Position numbers and translations under genes: made by a program. Below, piece by piece: positions 59,901-64,000 of a stretch of DNA of 64,000 nucleotides; within the stretch, counting starts at the first letter, position 1; every line of letters begins with the position of its first letter. The notes beneath the pieces are model-generated. The model did not search any database. It saw nothing but the letters and a program-made list of their open reading frames with translations, and was not told the DNA's origin. Source of the DNA: Anadara kagoshimensis (taxonomy: Eukaryota > Mollusca > Bivalvia > Arcoida > Arcidae); contig CM037857.1 of the NCBI GenBank assembly GCA_021292105.1, positions 32,168,365 through 32,232,364 on the forward strand, given 5' to 3'.

Positions 59901-60853
59901 GGAAAATTTTGAAAAAAATGGCGTTAAATGGTGCATTCTGGCGACACCTGAATCTGATATTTGCTGTAATTGATACTAGTAAATACTAAAGAAAACCTTT
60001 ACTGCAAAAAACGTCGGATGAAAGTGGTTGACCAAAAACTATACATTCAATACAGAAATCAGCATCTTTACTCTTTGAATATCTTAACCAAGGATATTTC
60101 TCCTCCCAGGTGTCTGAATACTTTCTTCCGTCGGTTGAGGGGTATATATATTTTCCTGCTTTATTGGTTTACTCAAATACTTCGATTTACCATTGTCAGA
60201 TAGAGCTTTACCAATCAAAAAAACAGGGGTCGAATTCATCGGGCCATTTACTTGGCAAAAGGTCACTTGGTGTGTTGACAAAAGCAGGTGTTGAGCTGGT
60301 ATCACTGGGCGTTTCACTACTTTTTGATTCACTACGTTTTAGTGTAGAAAACATATCTGTTAACTTTCTTTGTTTAGGCTTGCGTTCCATTTGATGGAAG
60401 GTTGCCAATCAGGAAGAATAGAATAATGAATAATAATAATATAATAATAATAATAATACTTTATTGTATATAAACTACATAGATAGTTTGTTACAATCAA
60501 CAGATTCATTGATCTTACAAGAATTACATAAAATATGAAATATTGCAAATTAATACCTTTATTGCAAATTAATACCTTTGACAGCATATTCATTGCACAA
60601 AATAATGAAAATAATTGTTAAAACGAAAACGGATGATATAATCAATATCCGTATCACAGTAGAAGACCATCTGAATAGTCAAGTCTGTACTACTAAGGAC
60701 AAAACATAATTTTATATTTGTTCACTATAAATTATTTTTATCCTTTTCTATTTTATTCGTGTTTCTTTTAAAATTTTTTTTAAAAAAATGTGATCTGATC
60801 TGATTTTTACCGAGGCAGTTGCCTCGGTTGCCTCATAGTAAGCTACGCCCCTG
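59795..60853 (-). mobile_element. hAT-like element H2, 1.06 kb
   Basis: Ends CAGGGGCGTAGACAGG and AAGCTACGCCCCTG; 5-bp duplication TTCTT on both sides (59790-59794, 60854-60858). It shares a GGGGTCCGGGG...C-run...GGAAAATTTTGAAAA segment with H1. A C homopolymer of about 30 lies at 59871-59900. Confidence 0.82.
60083..60408 (-). pseudogene. Transposase N-terminal fragment inside H2
   Basis: Starts MERKPKQRKLTDMFS (from about 60390 downward), a serine/threonine-rich linker and KWPDEFDPCFFDW; after one frame change it continues GKALSDNGKSKYLSKPI and PTEESIQTPGRR. The start resembles basic 'K.KLTDFF' N-termini of hAT/ZMYM-type transposases in my experience; the zinc-finger and catalytic parts are missing. 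Confidence 0.5.
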
Positions 60854-60858
60854 TTCTT

Positions 60859-61466
60859 ATCCCCACCACGACTGCCACGACATATTTAACTACTGTTTCA
60901 AAATATGGCCAGATATCCACGGCTAGCTATCACGACTTTTCACATATAATGAATTCCGTTCACCATACCCACCTCCATCCCGTCACATGAAGTGAACTTG
61001 CAGTTGTCACGTGTATCATGATCCGCTAAATAAGCATTAATGGGATACTTTGTTACTCAATGAACCTACTTATAGACCAGATGTGGCAATACCTCATTAC
61101 ATGTGGTAGATTGAGATTTCGACATTGAGGTTGCTCACCGAATTTGCTAAGGCTTTTTGATTTGTGGCAGATATAGATTGTGCCATCACGAAACGACTAC
61201 TTATGGGTTGATATCGTATGATAAATGACAGATATAGACTGAAACATCATGAAATGAATATATATCCTACCTCTCACTAGTTTCTGTGAATTTCATTCGA
61301 CAATATCGGTCACGTGGTGACCTAATATAATCCATATCGGGTCAGGTCTGTTCATATCATGTCAGTATGAGAGTTATTTCCCCTGACCAACGTCAATGGC
61401 GCCCGCCTCGTAGTAAACACGTCATATTTATCACAAGTATTTACGGCAAATACAGACACTATACAA
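60859..61466. other. Spacer with relics of 60-bp satellite
   Basis: 61160-61260 contains degenerate satellite units (GGCAGATATAGATTGTGCCA, GACAGATATAGACTGAAACA). No gene seen. Confidence 0.5.
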
Positions 61467-61600
61467 TTATGGACTTTTTAGTGGTTGTATATGGTGTGAT
61501 ATTCACCGGAAAAATAAATATTGATCGAGGCGACAGCCGAGGTCAATATTTATTTTTCCGGTGAATATCACACCATATACAACCACTTAAAAGTCCATAA
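61467..61600. repeat. Near-perfect palindrome, 58-nt arms
   Basis: 61467-61524 and 61543-61600 are reverse complements with one mismatch; arms include GGTTGTATATGGTGTGATAT. Core 61525-61542 is TCGAGGCGACAGCCGAGG. Confidence 0.95.
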
Positions 61601-62261
61601 CTGTTTTTTATATAATTTAGCCACTGTGTCATTTTGGTTGACAATGTTTTCTCAAACCTGTGACAAGGCAATCTATTTTACCGATATTAGATTTCCCTGC
61701 CCACCCTGGTTGATCACACTAAAATTATCCCGCATTGGTTAGATCAATCTGACTTTTTAAGTCTGATTCTATGAAAAATAAATGGCACAATGAATTGCAC
61801 ACTACATTGTAAATTGATAATGCCATAACGTTAACGTTCTATGAAAAAAATAACAAGACACAATCACTTGCGTACACTTAATTGATGACGTTCTAATCAT
61901 TTTACGGAGAACGTCAACAAAAATTGATGACGTACATCGAATTTGATATTCACCGGAAAATCCGTGGTATATGATGTGAGATCCAATGGTCACGTGTTAC
62001 CGTTTTAGCCAATCATAAAGATGGAATTTATTAATTATATAATAATAGTAAAGATGTTGTGATATTGAAACAAAATATTTGATTTCCATGGATGATAGTG
62101 CGTTTGATTTCTTTGACGGAAGTTCCTGGTAAGTCAAATTCATGATTATTTTCAATATTTTGTCAGACAGAATGCCAAACGACGGTATTTCAAACTCAGT
62201 CACCAGTCACATGTCGCTGTGTGGATACATTCAAATTGGTTTTGTAAATGATTTATTGATG

Positions 62262-62340
62262 TGATCGGTATGATATAATCGTTACACAGTGTTTAGTGAC
62301 ATAATATGGTATATAAAGGGTTAATTTTGGTTTGTCTAGG
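62262..62340. repeat. Non-palindromic relative of the 62474 arm
   Basis: GATCGGTATGATATAATCGT and TACACAGTGTTTAGTGAC match the left flank and arm of the palindrome 200 bp downstream with about 80% identity, but no inverted copy follows. Confidence 0.75.
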
Positions 62341-62473
62341 GACAGCTATAGGTTACTAAAATATACAGTAGTGTCCCATCCTGAAGTTGAACTACACTCC
62401 GATCTCCTTATTCGTGTATGTTTGTTTACAGATATCCACGGTGGTTCTGTAGGATGATCGGTAGGATATAATC

Positions 62474-62613
62474 GTTACACAGTCTGTTGGTGACCTAATA
62501 TGGTTTATACAGGGTCAGTAAATTCCATATCTGGGCTCGGGCTTCGCCCTCGCCCGATATGGAATTTACTGACCCTGTATAAACCATATTAGGTCACCAA
62601 CAGACTGTGTAAC
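62474..62613. repeat. Perfect palindrome, 58-nt arms
   Basis: 62474-62531 and 62556-62613 appear to be exact reverse complements (GTTACACAGTCTGTTGGTGA... against ...TCACCAACAGACTGTGTAAC). The 24-nt core holds GGGCTCGGGCTTCGCCC. Confidence 0.95.
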
Positions 62614-62639
62614 TAATAATATGGGGATATCTTAAGAAA

Positions 62640-63600
62640 TGTGGCAGATATAGATTGTGACATCATGAACGACTTTTTTGTGCTGATATCTTATTATATG
62701 TGACAACTATAGACATAAAACAACTTCTTATTATTCTATATGACAGATATGGACTGTGGCATCATTAAATGACTCCTATTTGGTAATATCTGATGATATG
62801 TGACAGATATGGACTGTGACACCATTAAATGCCTCCTATTTGGTAATATCTTATGATATGTGACAGGTATGGACTGTGACATCATTAAATGACTCCTATT
62901 TGGTAATATCTGATGATATGTAACAGATATGTACTGTGATACCATTAAATGACTCCTATTTGGTAATATCTGATGATATGCGACAGATATGGACTGTGGC
63001 ATCATTTAATGACTCCTATTTTGCAATATCTTATGATATGTGACAGATATGGACTGTGACATCATTAAATGACTCCTATCTAGTAATATCTTATGATATG
63101 TGATAGATATGGACTGTGACATCATTAAATGAATCCTATTTTGCAATATCTAATGATATGTGACAGATATGTACTGTGATACCATTAAATGACTCCTATT
63201 TGGTAATATCTGATGATATGCGACAGATATGGACTGTGGCATCATTTAATGACTCCTATTTTGCAATATCTTATGATATGTGACAGATATGGACTGTGAC
63301 ATCGTTAAATGACTCCTATCTAGTAATATCTTATGATATGTGATAGATATGGACTGTGACATCATTTAATGACTCCTATTTTGCAATATCTTATGATATG
63401 TGACAGATATGGACTGTGACATCATTTAATGACTCCTATCTAGTAATATCTTATGATATGTGACAGATGTAGTCTGTGACATCATTAAATGACTCCTATT
63501 TGGTAATATCTTATGATATGTGGCAGATATGGACTGTGACATCATTAAATGACTCTTTATGTTGCCATATCTTATGATATATATGACAGATATATATATA
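62640..63600. repeat. 60-bp satellite, array 2, about fourteen units
   Basis: Same unit and orientation as array 1. A block of four variants (62911-63150) is repeated at 63151-63390, marked by GTACTGTGATACC, GCGACAGATATGG and ATTTTGCAATATC, so the higher-order unit is 240 bp. Units at both edges are degenerate. Confidence 0.92.
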
Positions 63601-64000
63601 CTGTGACATCATGATGTTACTTTGTATGTGTTAATACCACATGATTAGTGGCAAATATAGATATCATATGTGAAAGATATATGCAATCTTAATGCGACCC
63701 CGTGTCTTATGTTGTGCGACCTGTAGTTACCTGTAGATGCGCAACTACATATGTTATTGTACCGGTAAATAAAAACTTTGTCATCTCCCTGCAACTTTAT
63801 ATGTGATTACAGCAAGTCATACATGCCATTTTAAAACTATGTGATATTTTTAGACGTACGATAGTCGGTAACGTCATGATGTGGCTTCAGTTGCTCTATA
63901 CAAAATACCCTGTGTAATTGCAAGATGCAGACTTTGGAATAAAGATGTCACTCTTTATGTGTTCGTGTCAAACAGCTTTGGCAAATTGTGATTGCGGCAT
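63601..64000. other. Right end of window
   Basis: A few decayed satellite-like words, otherwise unrecognised. Confidence 0.5.

Overview
The window looks like nuclear DNA of a mollusc, most probably a bivalve. It is AT-rich and intron-rich. It carries many tRNA-derived SINEs, MITE-like DNA transposons and the dispersed 'CAAGAGGCCC...GGTGAGCTAAAAA' repeats that I associate with bivalve genomes. Species is not assigned. No rRNA gene, intact tRNA gene, CRISPR array or bacterial-style operon is visible.

Two host genes are supported. (1) Positions 5224-32317, minus strand: a complete NOC3L gene (nucleolar complex protein 3 homolog, ribosome and replication factor). I assembled 21 coding exons by hand from conserved protein blocks plus GT/AG splice sites. 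The product is about 786 residues, close to the roughly 800 of vertebrate NOC3L. Exon 11 is one nucleotide out of phase. (2) Positions 40944-42955, plus strand: an intronless TRIM-family gene (RING, two B-boxes, coiled coil, NHL-like propeller), about 670 residues, with a one-nucleotide shift inside the RING finger. Everything else is repeats, transposon relics or sequence I cannot interpret.

Layout. 1-5190: a tRNA-SINE and two repeat elements carrying a roughly 146-bp tandem unit. 5191-32450: NOC3L, whose introns hold SINEs, MITEs, two perfect-to-imperfect palindromes, a second large tandem-repeat element (22643-24647) and a MULE-like element (29453-31778) ending about 30 bp from the exon 2 donor. 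32453-38470: a nested transposon stack at least four levels deep. 38471-40943: a second copy of the outer transposon, then the TRIM gene. 43000-52900: SINEs, a tandem duplication, SINE-tail minisatellites and small MITEs. 53000-59450: a segmental duplication full of AT pentanucleotide and tetranucleotide arrays with decayed Tc1-like transposase fragments. 56190-56735 and 62640-63590: a 60-bp satellite with higher-order structure. 59795-60853: a hAT-like element with a transposase fragment. 61467-62613: two near-perfect long palindromes.

The strongest second-look items are: (a) a class of palindromes whose arms are about 58 nt, unique to each locus, and wrapped around a short hairpin core; (b) tandem arrays of nuclear-receptor-like half sites spread by a repeat family; (c) the dated transposon nest with clean target-site duplications; (d) single-base frameshifts in both host genes. 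All calls come from reading the sequence by eye; no alignment or database search was run.
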